DNA from: an uncultured cyanobacterium
Lineage (GTDB): Bacteria; Cyanobacteriota; Cyanobacteriia; PCC-6307; Cyanobiaceae
Direction: 5' to 3'
Assembly: GCA_903935205.1 (NCBI GenBank)
Contig: CAIZQU010000018.1
Coordinates: 1-64,000, forward strand
DNA length: 64,000 bases
Below, in pieces: positions 1-12,010 of the stretch; the first letter of the stretch is position 1; every line of letters starts with the position of its first letter. A model generated the notes under the pieces. That model ran no database searches, was not told where the DNA came from, and saw only the letters and a program-made list of their open reading frames with translations. The position numbers were made by a program, and so were the translations under genes.

Positions 1-48
1 CTGATCTGGTCGCCGGCCTGCTGGAGGTGAACCTCAGGGACTGAGGGA

Positions 49-2055
49 TCAGCCGGCCAGGGCGGCGGAACGGCGGCGGCGGGTGCGACCCGCCGGTTCC
101 CGGTCGTCCGCAGGGGCGGCCGCGGCCGAGGTGGCCGCCGCTGGCGCGGCGGTGGCAGGCGCGGCGGTGGCGGGGCTGGCCGTGGCTGAAGCGGTGGCGG
201 TACGGCCGGCATCCCGCACGACTTCCCGGGAGATCTCGCGTCCGCCATCGCGGCGGGAGCGCTGGGGTTGCCGGTTGTCGGGCTCGGCATCGGCGCGGCC
301 CTTGTAGGCCGGGGTGCCGGCTGGGGCTGGCTGCACCAGACAGATGATCAAGGGCTCGACCTGAAGCTCCCGGCGCAGGCGCCGCTGCAGACCCAGCTCC
401 ACCTCCCGCTGCACGCCGACCCAGTCAACATCGGGGGCCTTGCCACCGCTGTTGCGGCAGAGCTGACTCCAGCGGTTCTCCAGCACCCAGGTGATCTCGC
501 GCTCGGCCCAGATCGAGAGCCGGCGGGCGTCGGCGGTGGTGACGACGCCGCGGAGGTTGACGCGGGGAGGGGCGGCCATCACGCCATCGGTGCTGATCAC
601 CGCCAGCAGGGTGATCACGCCATCTTCGGCAAGCTGCTGGCGCTCCTTCAGCACCCTGGCATCGACGATGCCGTTGCGGGAGGCATCGAGCAGCTCAATC
701 CCGGCCTTGACCGGATCACCCCGACGAATGGCATCGGGGGTGAGCTCCACCACATCGCCGTTGTCGATGATCAGGGTATGGTCGGCGGGAACACCCATCG
801 ACTGGGCGGTCTTGGCGTGGGCGACCAGCATGCGGTGCTCGCCATGGACAGGCACGAAGAACTTGGGCCTGGTGAGGGCAAGCATCAACTTCTCATCCTC
901 CTGGCTGCCATGGCCGGAGACGTGAATGCCCTCCCCCTTGCCATAGACAACCCTGGCCCCAAGCATCATCAGGCGATCGATGGTGTTGACCACCGAGATT
1001 GTGTTGCCGGGAATCGGACTGGCGGAAAAGATGATGGTGTCACTGGTTTTAACCTGCACCTGGGGATGCTCGCCCCGCGAGATGCGGCTCAGGGCCGCCA
1101 GCGGCTCGCCCTGGCTGCCGGTCATCAGCAGCAGGGTTTCACGATCGGGCAGGTCGCGGATCTGCTTGATCGGCACGAACAGATCATCGGGGCAGCGCAT
1201 GTAGCCAAGCTCGCGGGCCTTGGCGATCACATTGAGCATCGAGCGGCCCAGCAGGCCAACCTTGCGACCATGCTTGAGAGCGAGCTCAAGGATCATCGAA
1301 ACCCGATGCACCGAGCTGGCGAAGGTGGTGACGATCACCCGACCTTCGGCATTGGCGATATGGCGATCGAGATTGGGATACACCGAACGCTCCGGCGGCG
1401 TGAAACCCGGCAGCTCGGCATTGGTGGAGTCGGAGAACAGGCAGAGCACACCCTGTTCGCCGTAGTGGGCCATGCGCTGAATGTCGAAGTACTCGCCATC
1501 GACAGGCGTGTGGTCAAACTTGAAATCGCCGGTGAACACCACCACCCCAACGGGGGTGGTGATCGCCAGGGAAAAACTATCGGCGATCGAGTGGGTATTG
1601 CGGATGAATTCCACCTGGAAAGAGGCGCCTACCTTCACCACTTCGCGAGGGCTGACGGTCTGGAGGATGGTGCGATCCATCACCCCGGCTTCCTCCATCT
1701 TGCCGGTCAGCATCGAAAGGGCAAGCCGGGGCCCATAGATGATCGGGATCTGGAAATTCTTGAGGTGATGGGGAATGCCGCCAATATGATCCTCATGCCC
1801 ATGGGTCACGATCATCGCCCGAATTCGCTTCTGGTTCTCGCGCAGATAGCTGGTATCGGGAAGCACCACATTGACACCGTGCATACCATCGCTGGGAAAA
1901 GCGAGGCCGGCATCGACGAGCATCAGATCATCGCCATACTCGAACACACAGGTGTTCTTGCCGATCTCATGCAGGCCCCCGAGGGGAATGACGCGCAGAC
2001 AGGGCTTTGCTTTGCCATTGGATCCTTGTTGATGGGATGCATTCAAATTGGTCAT
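49..2055 (-). CDS. rnj: Ribonuclease J (metallo-beta-lactamase/beta-CASP RNase)
   Basis: 668 aa; metallo-beta-lactamase motif THGHEDHIGG, GDFKFDHTPVDG, beta-CASP features, RNase J-like C-terminus with low-complexity Ala/Thr/Arg tail. Confidence 0.95.
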   Translation of the reverse strand: MTNLNASHQQGSNGKAKPCLRVIPLGGLHEIGKNTCVFEYGDDLMLVDAGLAFPSDGMHGVNVVLPDTSYLRENQKRIRAMIVTHGHEDHIGGIPHHLKNFQIPIIYGPRLALSMLTGKMEEAGVMDRTILQTVSPREVVKVGASFQVEFIRNTHSIADSFSLAITTPVGVVVFTGDFKFDHTPVDGEYFDIQRMAHYGEQGVLCLFSDSTNAELPGFTPPERSVYPNLDRHIANAEGRVIVTTFASSVHRVSMILELALKHGRKVGLLGRSMLNVIAKARELGYMRCPDDLFVPIKQIRDLPDRETLLLMTGSQGEPLAALSRISRGEHPQVQVKTSDTIIFSASPIPGNTISVVNTIDRLMMLGARVVYGKGEGIHVSGHGSQEDEKLMLALTRPKFFVPVHGEHRMLVAHAKTAQSMGVPADHTLIIDNGDVVELTPDAIRRGDPVKAGIELLDASRNGIVDARVLKERQQLAEDGVITLLAVISTDGVMAAPPRVNLRGVVTTADARRLSIWAEREITWVLENRWSQLCRNSGGKAPDVDWVGVQREVELGLQRRLRRELQVEPLIICLVQPAPAGTPAYKGRADAEPDNRQPQRSRRDGGREISREVVRDAGRTATASATASPATAAPATAAPAAATSAAAAPADDREPAGRTRRRRSAALAG

Positions 2056-2126
2056 TTAGGGAGGAAGAAGAGAGGAAATCGATCGGGAGACTGCGGGCCT
2101 GGACGGAGCCGCTGCAAGCCATGGCG

Positions 2127-3056
2127 TCAGGTGGGACGCAGGGCGGCCAGGATTGAGGAGAGACGTTCACGCACGGTCGTATCCGCACTGACAAGAGGAA
2201 GTCGGGGGGCTCCAACGGGCCAGCCGCAGAGCTCAAGGGCGGCTTTGACCGGAATCGGATTGGTGGTGCAGAAGAGGGCCTGGCAGAGGGGCAGCAAGGC
2301 CTGATGCCGCACCAGGGCATCGGCATGGTCGCCCGCCAGGAAGGCTTGAATCAGGGCGCGGATCTGCGGTCCTGCCACATGGCTGGCCACGCTCACCACC
2401 CCAACAGCTCCCACGGCCATCATCGGCAGGGTCAGGGCGTCATCGCCGCTGTAGATCGCCAGCCGCTCGCCACAGTGCTGGCGCAGGCGACTGACCTCCT
2501 CCGTGGTACCGCTGGCGGCCTTGTAGGCGACCACGTTGTCGCATGCGAGCAGACGCGCCGTGGTGGTGGGATCGAGACTGCAGCCGGTGCGGCCGGGGAT
2601 GTTGTAGAGCATCAGCGGCAACTGCGGCGCCGCCGCGGCCACGGCGCGGAAATGGGCTTCCAACCCCTCCTGGGGCGGCCGGTTGTAGTACGGCACGACC
2701 ACCAGCGCCCCATCGGCCCCTAAGGCGGCCGCCTCGGCCGTGGCCTCCACCGCCTCGGCGGTGCAGTTGCTGCCGCTGCCCGCCAGCAGCTGGGCCCTGC
2801 CCCCCACCGCATCCTTGACAGCGGCGAACAGGGCGTGCTGTTCGGCCCAGCTGAGGGTCGGCGATTCGCCGGTGGTGCCGCACAACACCAGGCCATCCGA
2901 GCCCTGGGACACCAGGTGATCGGCCAGGCGGGCCGCCAGGTCGAGATCGATGGCGCCATCGGCGCTGAAGGGGGTGACCATCGCCGTGAGCACCCGGCCG
3001 AAGGGAATGCCCGGGGCCGGAGCGGTGCTGATGGCGCTGGCGCTCGTCTGGCTCAA
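2127..3056 (-). CDS. dapA: 4-hydroxy-tetrahydrodipicolinate synthase
   Basis: 309 aa; [28 protein letters not shown] motifs; ATGA overlap with upstream asd. Confidence 0.95.
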   Translation of the reverse strand: MSQTSASAISTAPAPGIPFGRVLTAMVTPFSADGAIDLDLAARLADHLVSQGSDGLVLCGTTGESPTLSWAEQHALFAAVKDAVGGRAQLLAGSGSNCTAEAVEATAEAAALGADGALVVVPYYNRPPQEGLEAHFRAVAAAAPQLPLMLYNIPGRTGCSLDPTTTARLLACDNVVAYKAASGTTEEVSRLRQHCGERLAIYSGDDALTLPMMAVGAVGVVSVASHVAGPQIRALIQAFLAGDHADALVRHQALLPLCQALFCTTNPIPVKAALELCGWPVGAPRLPLVSADTTVRERLSSILAALRPT

Positions 3057-4132
3057 GCCCCTTCCTCCTGACGCAGCAGTTCGGCGATCTGAATCGCGTT
3101 GAGGGCCGCCCCCTTGCGGATCTGGTCGCCGCAGAGCCAGAGCTCCAGCGCATGGGGCTCGCTCAGGTCCTGGCGGATGCGGCCAACGGCGACCGGATCG
3201 CGGCCGGTCACATCGGTGGGCATCGGGAAGCGATTGGCGCTGAAGTCCTCAATCAGCTCGACACCGGGGGCCTGGGCCAGCAGGGCCCGGGCCTCCTCGA
3301 CGGGGAAGGGCTCGTTGAACTCGATATTGACCGCTTCGGAGTGGGCTCGCAGCACGGGCACCCGCACGCAGGTAGCCGAGAGGCGCAGATCGGGCAGATC
3401 CATGATCTTGCGGGTCTCATGGAGCATCTTCAGCTCCTCCTCGCAGTAGCCGCTGGGCTGCAGCGGTGAGTTGTGGAGGAAGAGGTTGAAGGCCAGGGAA
3501 TGGGGAAGAACGGTGCTGACCGGCTCACCGCCCTCCAGCACCGTACGGCTGAGCTGGCGCAGCTCCTCCATCGCCCGGGCGCCGGCCCCGCTGGCCGACT
3601 GATAGGTGCTGACCACAACCCGACGCATCGGGCGGCGGGCCGCCAGGGGGGCCAGGGCCAGGGTGAGCAGGATGGTGGTGCAGTTGGGGTTGGCGATGAT
3701 GCCCCGGTGCGCGAAGGCCGCCTCGGGGTTGACCTCCGGCACCACCAGGGGCACCTCCGGATCGAGGCGGAAGGCGCTGGAGTTGTCGATCATCACGGCC
3801 CCGGCCGCCACCGCCGCGGGGGCCCAGGCGCGGGAGATCGATCCACCGGCCGAAGCCAGCACCAGATCGACACCGTCGAAACAGCCCTCGCGCACCGGCT
3901 GAACCTCCAGCCGCTCCCCGCGCCACGGCAGCGGCTGGCCGGCGGACCGGGGCGAGGCCAGGGGGATCAGCTCGGCCACCGGAAATCCCCGCTCCTCCAG
4001 CAGGGCCAGCAGCTCCTGGCCGACAGCTCCGGTGGCGCCGAGCACGGCCACCCGCAAGGGGCGGCTGGGGAGGCGAACCGGCGGAGTGGCCGGGGCGGGA
4101 TCGGTGGCGGAGTGGGGGGAGAGGGTGGTCAA
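3053..4132 (-). CDS. asd: Aspartate-semialdehyde dehydrogenase
   Basis: [35 protein letters not shown] motif; ORF opens at 4393 but the likely start is TTG at 4132. Confidence 0.92.
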   Translation of the reverse strand: MTTLSPHSATDPAPATPPVRLPSRPLRVAVLGATGAVGQELLALLEERGFPVAELIPLASPRSAGQPLPWRGERLEVQPVREGCFDGVDLVLASAGGSISRAWAPAAVAAGAVMIDNSSAFRLDPEVPLVVPEVNPEAAFAHRGIIANPNCTTILLTLALAPLAARRPMRRVVVSTYQSASGAGARAMEELRQLSRTVLEGGEPVSTVLPHSLAFNLFLHNSPLQPSGYCEEELKMLHETRKIMDLPDLRLSATCVRVPVLRAHSEAVNIEFNEPFPVEEARALLAQAPGVELIEDFSANRFPMPTDVTGRDPVAVGRIRQDLSEPHALELWLCGDQIRKGAALNAIQIAELLRQEEGA

Positions 4133-4589
4133 GGGATGGGGCTGGGCAGGGGGCTGGAACGCGAGCGTGAAGCGGCGTGGATGGGTTGTGGATGGATGCG
4201 GGCTGCAGGTGAGGCCCTGGTCCGGAGAAACCTGCCCTTGAGGGTGGCCGCATCCATGGGGAAGGCGGCGCTGGCGGAACGGGGCTGGCGGGGCCGCGCC
4301 GGCAAGGGGGCGGTGCGGAGGGGGAGCTGGGGCGGGCGTGACCTTGGGCGGTTCTGGGCAGCCAGGCTTGGAAGCGGGGCTGCAGGACCCCATGAGCGGG
4401 GGTCCTGTTCAAAGCCCTGGTCCGGAAAGCGGGATGCCCCTGATGGATCCCGGCCACGGGGGCAGGGATTCAAGGGCGGACCAGGGGGGGGATATCGACT
4501 CGCCGTTGCGTCTGGATAACAATACGTCGCCGGGTGGCGAAACGGTGACTTTCTAGGATCGCGGATTGCCCAGTCGCCAGGCCGCTGCC

Positions 4590-6095
4590 ATGAGTTCCGC
4601 CGCCAGCTCCGCCCCCGCCGTCGCCCAGGCCTCGGCGCCGGCCCCAGCCAAGCCCGGAGCCGGTCTCACGGTCAGCACCAGCCCACGCCCCGGCAGCCGC
4701 CTGGCCGTCGCCCTGGCGGTGGAGGCCGAGCGCTGCCAGGCCAGCTACAACAGGGCCCTCGATCAGCTGAGTCGCAGCGTTCGCCTGCCCGGGTTCCGCC
4801 AGGGCAAGGTCCCCCGTGCGGTGCTGCTGCAGCAGATCGGACCCCAGCGGGTGCGGGCCACCGCCCTGGAGGAGCTGGTCGACGCCGTGTTCCGCGAAGC
4901 GGTGGAGCAGGAAAAGATCGCCGTCCTCGGCCGACCGGTGCTGGAGGACGGATTCGAGGCGGTGCTCGAGCGCTTTGAGCCCGGCGCTGCGTTGAGCTTC
5001 ACCCTGGAGCTCGATGTCGAACCCACCCCCACCCTGCGGGCCACCCGGGGCCTGCAGGCGGAGGTGGAAACGGTGGCCTACGACCCGGCCCGGCTCGAGG
5101 AGCTGCTGGAGCAGTCGCGCCGCCAGCTGGCCAGCCTGGTGCCGGTGGAAGACCGCCCTGCGGCCAGCGGCGATGTGGCCCGCATCGCCTTCACCGGCAC
5201 ATACGTCGATGACGGCAGCGCCATCGAAGGCGGCAGCAGCGAGGGGATGGAGGTGGAGCTGGAGGAGGGCCGGATGATTCCCGGCTTCGTGGAGGGCATC
5301 CTGGGCATGGCCAGCGGTGAGACCCGCACCGTCTCCTGCCGCTTCCCCGAGTCCTATCCCCAGGCGGATGCGGCCGGCCGCGAGGCCAGCTTCGCCATCA
5401 CCCTGCTGGACCTCAAGGCCCAGGAACTGCCGGCCCTCGACGACGCTTTCGCCCAGCAGGCCAGCGACAAGGCCACCCTGGCCGAACTGCGGGCCGATCT
5501 GGAAAGCCGCCTGCGGGAGGAGGCCGAGCGGCGTCAGCGCAGCGCCCGCCACGACGCCCTGCTGGCGGCCCTGGTGGAGCAGCTGGAGGTGGACTTGCCG
5601 GAAACCCTGATCAATGAGGAGATCCGCGCCCTGATCGAGCAGACCGCCGGCCAGATCGCCCAGCAGGGCATGGATGTGAAGAAGCTGTTCACCCCCGATC
5701 TGGTGCGCAGCCTGATGGACACCTCCCGGCCCGAGGCGGAGAATCGGCTGCGCCGCAACATGGCGCTGCGGGCCTTGGCCAGCGCCGAGTCGATCGCGGT
5801 GGACGACCAGGCCCTCGAGGCCAGGATCCGGGAGGTGAGCCGCGACCTCAACGAGCGCAGCCGCGTCGATCCGGCCCGACTGAGGGCCGCCGTGGCGGAC
5901 GACCTGCTGCGGGAGGCCCTGCTGACCTGGCTGGAGGAGAACAGCAGCATCAGCGAAAAGGCCCCCGCCGAGGGGACAGGCGAGGAAGCGGAAGCTGGCG
6001 CTGAGGCCGCGCGCCCGGCGGATCGGGAGGGGAGCGCCGCCGCTGAGGTCAAGGCTGAAGAGCCGGCAACGCCCCCCCAGCCGGCTGCCGGCTGA
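4590..6095 (+). CDS. tig: Trigger factor
   Basis: Ribosome-binding motif [16 protein letters not shown], PPIase-like central domain, location upstream of clpP-clpX; ORF opens at 4566. Confidence 0.93.
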   Translation: MSSAASSAPAVAQASAPAPAKPGAGLTVSTSPRPGSRLAVALAVEAERCQASYNRALDQLSRSVRLPGFRQGKVPRAVLLQQIGPQRVRATALEELVDAVFREAVEQEKIAVLGRPVLEDGFEAVLERFEPGAALSFTLELDVEPTPTLRATRGLQAEVETVAYDPARLEELLEQSRRQLASLVPVEDRPAASGDVARIAFTGTYVDDGSAIEGGSSEGMEVELEEGRMIPGFVEGILGMASGETRTVSCRFPESYPQADAAGREASFAITLLDLKAQELPALDDAFAQQASDKATLAELRADLESRLREEAERRQRSARHDALLAALVEQLEVDLPETLINEEIRALIEQTAGQIAQQGMDVKKLFTPDLVRSLMDTSRPEAENRLRRNMALRALASAESIAVDDQALEARIREVSRDLNERSRVDPARLRAAVADDLLREALLTWLEENSSISEKAPAEGTGEEAEAGAEAARPADREGSAAAEVKAEEPATPPQPAAG

Positions 6096-6452
6096 GTCGT
6101 AGCCCGGCGCGCCGCCTCCCGGTGGTGACGCCGGATCGATGGCCCGACTGCGAAGCCTGGCGCCGGCGGCCCCTCCGCGCTCCGACCGGATCGACGGATC
6201 CACAGCCTGGTAGCAGCGGGGTGAGGCGCAGCAGAACGCCCCGGCCGACCCGCCCGGCCCCCAGAGCGGGCCAGCCTCCAGAGCGACCCCTCTCCCCGGG
6301 GGCCCCGCCGCTGCCCATAGATTGAAGTGAGGTCCCCTCCGGAGAAGCTGCGCCGCGTGATCCACCTCCCCACCGACGCCCTGCCCCCAGCCCCTACGAC
6401 GACAGGGGCGGCGGCTGGCCTGCCTGGCCTTGCCGCGGGACCACTGGAGGGT

Positions 6453-7121
6453 ATGCGGCCCCACCCGGTGCACAACCGCTGGGCGGGTCCACGGCCCTGG
6501 AATGCCCTGCCGGGAACGGCACCCCAGGCGAGTCCGGGGGTGCTGCCGACGGTGGTCGAGCAGTCCGGCCGTGGCGACCGGGCCTTCGACATCTATTCGC
6601 GCCTGCTGCGCGAGCGAATCATCTTCCTGGGCAGCGGCATCGATGACCAGGTGGCCGATTCGTTGGTCGCCCAGCTGCTGTTCCTGGAAGCGGAGGATCC
6701 CGAGAAAGACATCCAGATCTACATCAATTCTCCAGGCGGCTCGGTCACGGCAGGCCTGGCGATCTACGACACCATGCAGCAGGTGAGCCCCGATGTGGTG
6801 ACCATCTGCTACGGACTGGCCGCAAGCATGGGAGCCTTCCTGCTTTCCGGAGGCACCAAGGGCAAACGCCTGGCCCTTCCCAATGCCCGGATCATGATCC
6901 ACCAGCCCCTCGGCGGCGCCCAGGGCCAGGCGGTGGATATCGAGATCCAAGCCCGCGAGATCCTGTATCTCAAGGACACCCTCAACGGCCTGCTGGCCGA
7001 GCACACCGGCCAGCCCCTGGCCAGGATCGCTGAAGACACGGACCGCGACTACTTCCTTTCGCCGGCGGAAGCGGTTGAATACGGCCTGATCGACCGGGTC
7101 GTCGAGGACACAGCGGCCTGA
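6453..7121 (+). CDS. clpP: ATP-dependent Clp protease proteolytic subunit
   Basis: [31 protein letters not shown] (Ser), MIHQPLGG (His); ORF opens at 6327. Confidence 0.95.
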   Translation: MRPHPVHNRWAGPRPWNALPGTAPQASPGVLPTVVEQSGRGDRAFDIYSRLLRERIIFLGSGIDDQVADSLVAQLLFLEAEDPEKDIQIYINSPGGSVTAGLAIYDTMQQVSPDVVTICYGLAASMGAFLLSGGTKGKRLALPNARIMIHQPLGGAQGQAVDIEIQAREILYLKDTLNGLLAEHTGQPLARIAEDTDRDYFLSPAEAVEYGLIDRVVEDTAA

Positions 7122-7341
7122 GCGGAACCCACAGGTCCCGGGCAGGCCCATCCCTCCCCAGGCACCCTGCCCTCAGAACCAGCTCCGGTGACTTTCTTAA
7201 GGAACCGCTGACGAACGGGCGGCCAAGGGTGATCCTGAAACCAGGGGGGTGCTACGGACAGCACTCCTGCTCCTGCCCCAGCCAAGGCTGCCCCTGGCCC
7301 CTGGACCACCCGCCTCCAGCCATCACCGCCCCCGACGCCTG

Positions 7342-8697
7342 ATGCCGAAGTTCGACGCCCACCTGAAATGCTCCTTCTGCGGCAAGTCCCAGGACCAGGT
7401 GCGCAAGCTGATCGCCGGACCGGGGGTCTACATCTGCGACGAGTGCATCGACCTCTGCAACGAGATCCTCGATGAGGAGCTGGTCGAGGGGCACAGCCAC
7501 CCTCCAGGCAGGGCGGCGGTGGAATCAAACCGCAAGAGCCCGGTGCGCAAGCCGAGCAAACCGGTGCCCACCCTGGCCCAGGTGCCCAAGCCCCAGGAGA
7601 TCCGAGCCTTCCTCGACCAGCAGGTGGTGGGACAGGACGAGGCCAAGAAGGTGCTGGCCGTGGCGGTCTACAACCACTACAAGCGACTGGCCTGGCAGGG
7701 GGATGGCAAGGGCGAGAGCGACCACAGCGGCGCCCGCCTGCACAAGTCAAACATCCTGCTGATCGGTCCCACCGGCTGCGGCAAGACCCTGTTGGCCCAG
7801 TCCCTGGCGGAGATGCTCGATGTGCCCTTCGCCGTGGCCGATGCCACGACGCTCACCGAAGCCGGCTACGTGGGCGAGGACGTGGAGAACATCCTGCTGC
7901 GGCTGCTGCAGAAGGTCGACATGGATGTGGAGCAGGCCCAGCGCGGCATCATCTACATCGATGAGATCGACAAGATCGCCCGCAAGAGCGAGAACCCCTC
8001 GATCACCCGCGACGTTTCCGGTGAGGGCGTGCAACAGGCCCTGCTGAAACTCCTGGAGGGCACCGTCGCCAACGTACCTCCCCAGGGTGGTCGCAAACAC
8101 CCCTACCAGGACTGCATCCAGATCAACACCAGCCAGATCCTGTTCATCTGCGGCGGAGCCTTCGTCGGCCTCGAGGATGTGATTCAGAAACGGATGGGGC
8201 GCAATGCGATCGGCTTCCTGCCCGAGGGCGGCCAGGCCAGGGCGCGCCATGGCAAGGAGAAGCTGGCTGCCGAGGCCCTGCGTCATCTGGAACCCGATGA
8301 TCTGGTCCGCTACGGGCTGATCCCGGAATTCATCGGCCGCCTGCCGGTGGCAGCGGTGCTTGAGCCCCTCGATGCCAGGGCCCTGGAGGCGATTCTCACC
8401 GAGCCGCGCGATGCCCTGGTCAAGCAGTTCCAGACCCTGCTGAGCATGGACAACGTGCGCCTTGAATTCGAGCCGGGGGCGGTGGAGGCGATCGCCAGCG
8501 AGGCCCACCGCCGCAAGACCGGAGCCCGAGCCCTGCGCGGCATCGTCGAGGAGCTGATGCTCGATGTGATGTACGACCTCCCCTCCCGCCGCGATGTCAA
8601 GAGCTTCACCGTGACCCGGGAGCTGGTGGAGCAGCGCAGCAAGGCCCAGGTGGTGCCGCTGGCGGGTGGTGATCGCGAGGAGCAGGCCAGCGCCTGA
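7342..8697 (+). CDS. clpX: ATP-dependent Clp protease ATP-binding subunit ClpX
   Basis: N-terminal C4 zinc finger [30 protein letters not shown], Walker A GPTGCGKT, Walker B YIDEIDKI. Confidence 0.97.
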   Translation: MPKFDAHLKCSFCGKSQDQVRKLIAGPGVYICDECIDLCNEILDEELVEGHSHPPGRAAVESNRKSPVRKPSKPVPTLAQVPKPQEIRAFLDQQVVGQDEAKKVLAVAVYNHYKRLAWQGDGKGESDHSGARLHKSNILLIGPTGCGKTLLAQSLAEMLDVPFAVADATTLTEAGYVGEDVENILLRLLQKVDMDVEQAQRGIIYIDEIDKIARKSENPSITRDVSGEGVQQALLKLLEGTVANVPPQGGRKHPYQDCIQINTSQILFICGGAFVGLEDVIQKRMGRNAIGFLPEGGQARARHGKEKLAAEALRHLEPDDLVRYGLIPEFIGRLPVAAVLEPLDARALEAILTEPRDALVKQFQTLLSMDNVRLEFEPGAVEAIASEAHRRKTGARALRGIVEELMLDVMYDLPSRRDVKSFTVTRELVEQRSKAQVVPLAGGDREEQASA

Positions 8698-9242
8698 GCC
8701 GGCCGCCCTGGAGCCAGGCCGGAGTCGGTGTCAAACGTCTGGGGCGGGCCGCCGCAGGGCGCACAGGCCCGGCAGTCTATTGCGCGTCGCTGTATGGGCC
8801 CCAGATCCATGGGGCCATCCCGCCCTTGAGCCAACAGGGGCCGCAGATGGATCTCATCAGCATCGAGATTGCGGCGCCGTGCCGATGGGCAGAATGATGG
8901 CGCCGCAACTGATCTCGCGATCAAGGCGCTGAGGTGTTCTGGATGCCCCTCGTCTCAGGATGAGGCCGTGATAAGCGCCCGATCGGATCTGTCTTTGTTC
9001 AGGGCCTGGTCTGCCGCCCGATGCGCCACAGGCTCCTGTGTCGTGGACCGTGAGAACGCCCGGAGGCGCCCACCAGCCAATAGGGAGAACGCGGGGGGCA
9101 GGCCTCACCGCCCTCCGGACCCTGGACCAGCCTGAGGGTGTGCTGACCCTCGGGTGGTGCAATCCCCACCGGCCCTGGGGAGCTGGACGACCGGCGACCG
9201 GGCGATGCTGGACCCCGATCCGTTCGGGAGCCTTCCAGCACC

Positions 9243-9974
9243 TTGGCCGTCGCCGACCACCTGCAGGCCCCCCGCCAGCACGGCCTGTTCAACCACCACG
9301 GCATCGATCTGGGCGACGGCAGCGTCGCCCATTACCTCGAAGGGCGCGCCATCCTGCGCAGTCCGCGGGAGGAGTTCAGCCGAGGCCAGCCGATCAGCAC
9401 GGTCGACTATCCGCAGGGCAGCTGTTCACCAGCGGGGGTGACCCTCAGGCGGGCGATGGGACGGCTGGGTGAACAGAACTACAACCTGCTGTTCAACAAT
9501 TGCGAGCACTTCGCCCATTGGTGCAAGACCGGCCGCCACCGCAGTTCCCAGGTGGAGGACTGGCTGCACACCAGCAGCCTCGGCGCCCTGGCCTTCGGAC
9601 AGTTTGTGCCGGCGGCGTTGCTCACCGGAGTGCGGATGCTGCTGCGCCAGGGGATCACCGTGGAACCAGGCCACCTGGAAAAGGGGCGCGAGGTGGCCAG
9701 CAGAACCCTCGAGCAGCTCGACGGCCTGCGCGCCAGGCTCCAGGGGCGGTTGGAGGAGGAGCTGGCCAAGGCAGAGCTGCGCTGGGGCAGCAGCAACCAA
9801 CCCACCGACCAGTTCGTCCAGCTTCGCCTCGCCGCTCAGAAGCTGGCCGACCAGCTCAGCCAGGTGGAAGAACTCGAAGCCCGGCTGGAGAGGATGCTGG
9901 AGGTCAGGAGCGCCGCCAACCACGAGGAACCGCCAGCCCTGGGCCAGCCATCGCTGAAGGGTCCCGAGCGCTGA
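9243..9974 (+). CDS. Lecithin retinol acyltransferase (LRAT/NlpC-P60 superfamily) domain protein
   Basis: FNHHGIDLGDGSVAHYLEG and NNCEHFAHWCKTG motifs typical of LRAT-like proteins. Confidence 0.75.
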   Translation: MAVADHLQAPRQHGLFNHHGIDLGDGSVAHYLEGRAILRSPREEFSRGQPISTVDYPQGSCSPAGVTLRRAMGRLGEQNYNLLFNNCEHFAHWCKTGRHRSSQVEDWLHTSSLGALAFGQFVPAALLTGVRMLLRQGITVEPGHLEKGREVASRTLEQLDGLRARLQGRLEEELAKAELRWGSSNQPTDQFVQLRLAAQKLADQLSQVEELEARLERMLEVRSAANHEEPPALGQPSLKGPER

Positions 9975-10053
9975 CAGCATCGACAGGCTGCCAGCGCCAG
10001 GCTCCAGGCCCGTGGGGCCGCACAGCCCCCACCCACCACGCCGATCACCAGCC

Positions 10054-10641
10054 ATGAGCAACACCGCCGAGCAGAACCCCAGCTTCCGCCTGTTCGATGG
10101 CGACGACGGGCTGTTCCGGCAAGAGGTCAGCAACTGCCGTGTCTACGGCGAATACGGCTGCGGAAGTTCCACGATCTGGGTGGCCCACCACAGCAGTGCC
10201 AGGATCCTGGCCGTGGATTCTTCACCCGCCTGGATCGCCAGGGTGCGCGAGAGTACAGCCGACCAGGCCGAGCGGATCACGATCGATGCGATCGATCTCG
10301 GCGAACTGGGCGACTGGGGCTACCCCACCACCTACCGCCACCGCCATCGCTTCCGCGACTATGTGCAATCCCCCTGGCGTCACGGAGACCAACACCCCGA
10401 TCTGGTGCTGATCGATGGCCGCTTCCGGGTGGCCTGCTTTCTGCAATCCCTGCTGGCCGCCGAAGCCGGCACGGCCATCCTCTTCGACGACTACAGCGAA
10501 CGTGCCCACTACCACCTGGTGGAAGAGTTCTGCCCGATCGAGCGAAGAGAGGGCCGCCAAGCCATGTTCCGAGTGCCGGCGGAGTTGGATCGGGAGAGAA
10601 TCGAAAAAGAGCTGGAGCTTTTTCTGATGGTGAGGGAATGA
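10054..10641 (+). CDS. Class I SAM-dependent methyltransferase-like protein
   Basis: VYGEYGCGSSTIWVA, ILAVDSSPAWIARV, DLVLIDGRFR pattern; ATG at 10054. Confidence 0.6.
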   Translation: MSNTAEQNPSFRLFDGDDGLFRQEVSNCRVYGEYGCGSSTIWVAHHSSARILAVDSSPAWIARVRESTADQAERITIDAIDLGELGDWGYPTTYRHRHRFRDYVQSPWRHGDQHPDLVLIDGRFRVACFLQSLLAAEAGTAILFDDYSERAHYHLVEEFCPIERREGRQAMFRVPAELDRERIEKELELFLMVRE

Positions 10642-10747
10642 GGACTGATCTGCCGAATGTGTTCAGGGGTCGGAACTTCCCCCGCGGGACTGCATGCCTG
10701 ACAGCTCATCGCTGAGCGATCAAGAAGCAGTGCTCTGTGCTGCTGAT

Positions 10748-11382
10748 TCAGGGATCCGGTAACAGTGATGGCGTCACCCCACAACGGTGATGGGCGATCC
10801 AGGCCTGCTCCAGGGACGTCCAGACATCACGCCCCGGCTGTTGCAAGGTCGTGGTGACAGTGAGCAGCCGGCTGCGGCAGATCGCACCCTGGCGGGATTG
10901 GACGCCCCGGCTGTTGCTTGGCAAACCATTGATCTTGCGCTGAATCACCGACTGGCGCAGGGCGCGCTCGGCGGCATTGTTGGTGGGCTCGATTCCACGG
11001 GTCTCCAGGAAGGTCCAAAGGGCATCGGCCACCTGGAGAATCTGGCGGCAGGTGCGCACCGTCCTGGCCCACGGCGTTCGCTCGCCCCGATGACAGCCCA
11101 GCTCCACCACCCGCTGCAACGTGGCCACGAAGACCTGACGGATGGGCCCCAGGCTTGCTGCAAGCTGGGCCAGTCGATCGTTCCGGCCTTGTAGCGGTGC
11201 CAATGGTCAAACAGCTGTTGCTGTAGGCCCAGAAGCTGTGCTCCGAACCCAGCGCTGGCGCCCGGCCTTTCAGCAATTTCTGAGATCCCGGCCGGCGCGG
11301 TGTCCATCGCATGCAGTCTCTGCCTGAGATGCAACTGGGGAATCGGGTCTCCCGTCAAGAGTTCGGCAGAACCGTTATTCAC
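10748..11382 (-). pseudogene. IS66-family transposase remnant (C-terminal part, frameshifted)
   Basis: GIEPTNNAAERALRQSVIQRKINGLPSNSRGVQSRQGAICRSRLLTVTTTLQQPGRDV in one frame; upstream part LFDHWHRYKAGTIDWPSLQQ in another frame; no N-terminal half. Confidence 0.8.
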
Positions 11383-11629
11383 CCCGAGCCGTCACGCCCC
11401 CCCCCTGAACGGATACCGGATTTTACACCAATCCAGGAGACTCGGCCTGAACCAGGCAGCCGCACGCTCCGATTTCACGTTTGCGGATGGCCAGGGATGA
11501 GACCCATGGCTTCAGACGCCATAACCGCAGTGAATGTGTTTCTGCTCACGCCAAACAGTGGCTCAAACAACTGAGCGGACAAGAGCCTCAAATCACAACA
11601 AAGCACCAACCAGCATCGAAGAAATGGGG

Positions 11630-12010
11630 CCCAGAGCGAGTTTTTTTTGCTGTTCCACATTACAATCGTGCATCTATTCATGAGGCGCGCCTACAGTCCA
11701 TTGCCAACCAAGCCTGCAGGAACCTTGAGCCCATTGCATTGGACGATTGTGCGAACGATCATTCTGTTGCGGCCATCAAGAGCTTGTTCTGATCTGGGTT
11801 GCCGAATCAATGGACGACACCAGCAGGGCTGGCCTTGAGAAATGTTCGAACAGCGCCGAAAGCCTCGGCAGAAGATCAAGAGTCATCCCGTTCAAGCACA
11901 TACAGGCATGCACCCCTTGCCACGCAAACAGCATGGTCAAGGGCGCCATTGATTGATGGTCCTCGGCGATGATGGCCAACACTTCCATGGCCTTGGCACC
12001 GAGCAATCAG
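11630..12010 (+). pseudogene. Probable degraded family 2 glycosyltransferase fragment
   Basis: RVFFAVPHYNRASIHEARLQSIANQACRNLEPIALDDCANDHSVAAI resembles a GT2 N-terminus; later MVLGDDGQHFHGL in another frame. Confidence 0.45.

Noticed and set aside
268-2304. 678-aa plus-strand ORF opposite RNase J
   Set aside because: Antisense shadow, no family signature
4470-7151. 893-aa minus-strand ORF across tig-clpP
   Set aside because: Antisense shadow of tig and clpP, low-complexity composition
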